From: Bacillota bacterium
GTDB taxonomy: Bacteria; Bacillota; Clostridia; Christensenellales; Aristaeellaceae
Assembly: GCA_023459675.1 (NCBI GenBank)
Contig: JAEWTC010000158.1
Span: 1 to 6,439, forward strand
Direction of reading: 5' to 3'
Length of the DNA stretch: 6,439 bases
The position numbers and the translations under genes are program-made. Shown here in pieces: positions 6,185-6,439 of the stretch; the first letter of the stretch is position 1, and each line of letters opens with the position of its first letter. The notes beneath the pieces were generated by a model. The model was not told the origin of the DNA, did no database searches, and was given only the letters and a program-made list of their open reading frames with translations.

Positions 6185-6439
6185 GCCTTCAGCTCCTTTA
6201 CCATGTCGCCCACCGATAAGATGCCGTCGGGCAGGTCCAGGCCCTTTTCCCGCAGCATGCTGGATAGCAGCGCCATCGGCGGTACGTCCAGCCCCAGAGA
6301 CCTGAGCTGCTCCACGCGGGAAAACACGTCCCTGGGAACGCCGCTCATGGCGATTTTGCCCTCCGAAAGCACCAGCACGCGGTCCGCCTGGGCGGCTTCC
6401 TCCATGAAATGGGTGATCCATACCACGGAGATTCGCTTT
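6169..6439 (-). CDS. ecfA1: ECF transporter ATP-binding protein EcfA1, C-terminal end (partial)
   Basis: About 89 residues of an ABC ATPase enter from the right edge; the frame is open upstream, so a start inside the window is not expected. The fragment begins KRISVVWITHFMEEA, the beta strand and H-loop that follow Walker B, with switch His in THFMEEAAQADRV. It continues with VLVLSEGKIAMSGVPRDVF, standard for this family. The remaining tail, with GLDVPPMALLSSMLREKGLDLP, parallels the tail of the EcfA2 product (GLGVPQGAELTHRLIAEGFPLP), the small C-terminal domain found in ECF ATPases. Walker A, signature and Walker B lie beyond the window. Being first in the ecfA-ecfA-ecfT order and having a THxMEEA H-loop, it is best called EcfA1. 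It overlaps ecfA2 by 16 bases. Confidence 0.9.
   Translation of the reverse strand, partial: KRISVVWITHFMEEAAQADRVLVLSEGKIAMSGVPRDVFSRVEQLRSLGLDVPPMALLSSMLREKGLDLPDGILSVGDMVKELKACLSK
6193..6198 (-). promoter_or_regulatory. Shine-Dalgarno for ecfA2 within ecfA1
   Basis: On the minus strand this reads AAGGAG, eight bases before the ATG at 6184. It lies within the coding end of ecfA1 and fixes the ecfA2 start. Confidence 0.7.

Noticed and set aside
6185..6421. 79-codon N-terminal extension of EcfA2 in the same frame
   Set aside because: The stretch overlaps the real ecfA1 coding end in another frame, is composed of Gly, Arg and Ala shadow sequence, and the ATG at 6184 has a good ribosome site and aligns with family starts.

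Overview
The window is gene-dense, GC-rich bacterial DNA (visibly about 60% G+C) with no RNA gene, mobile element or CRISPR array that I can see. The gene order ecfA1-ecfA2-ecfT-truA is the classic Firmicutes arrangement downstream of the ribosomal protein cluster. Together with the style of the proteins (MepA-like MATE transporter, YfbR-type nucleotidase, MreB-family protein) it suggests a high-GC member of the Clostridia. The lineage is inferred from gene order and protein resemblance only.

Left half, plus strand (1-2498): the C-terminal four-fifths of a MATE-family efflux protein enters from the left edge. It overlaps by 14 bases a HAD-superfamily phosphatase resembling phosphoglycolate phosphatase. 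After a 161-base spacer with no clear terminator or promoter comes a GTG-started yfbR-like 5'-deoxynucleotidase with a strong ribosome binding site. A perfect 13-bp stem-loop flanked by A and T tracts (2549-2578) ends this strand and, read from the other side, also ends the opposing operon.

Right half, minus strand (6439 down to 2612): a tightly packed operon in the order ecfA1 (only its C-terminal end is present), ecfA2, ecfT, truA, a 13-codon mini-ORF, and an mreB-family gene. The first three encode the two ATPases and the transmembrane coupling protein of an energy-coupling-factor (ECF) transporter, which works with vitamin-specific S-components encoded elsewhere. TruA makes pseudouridine in the tRNA anticodon arm. 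In many Firmicutes truA is followed by rplM-rpsI; here that place is taken by the mreB-like gene.

The most interesting item is the MreB-family protein. It keeps the actin-like fold signatures, but both residues thought to activate the hydrolytic water in MreB are replaced (Glu to Arg132, Thr to Val159), and its phosphate-2 loop reads DISAGVS instead of DIGGGTT. It may be a non-hydrolysing or slow paralogue. It is preceded by an in-frame 13-codon ORF with a much better ribosome binding site than its own, which points to translational coupling. Apart from this, the genes are ordinary housekeeping or transport genes.
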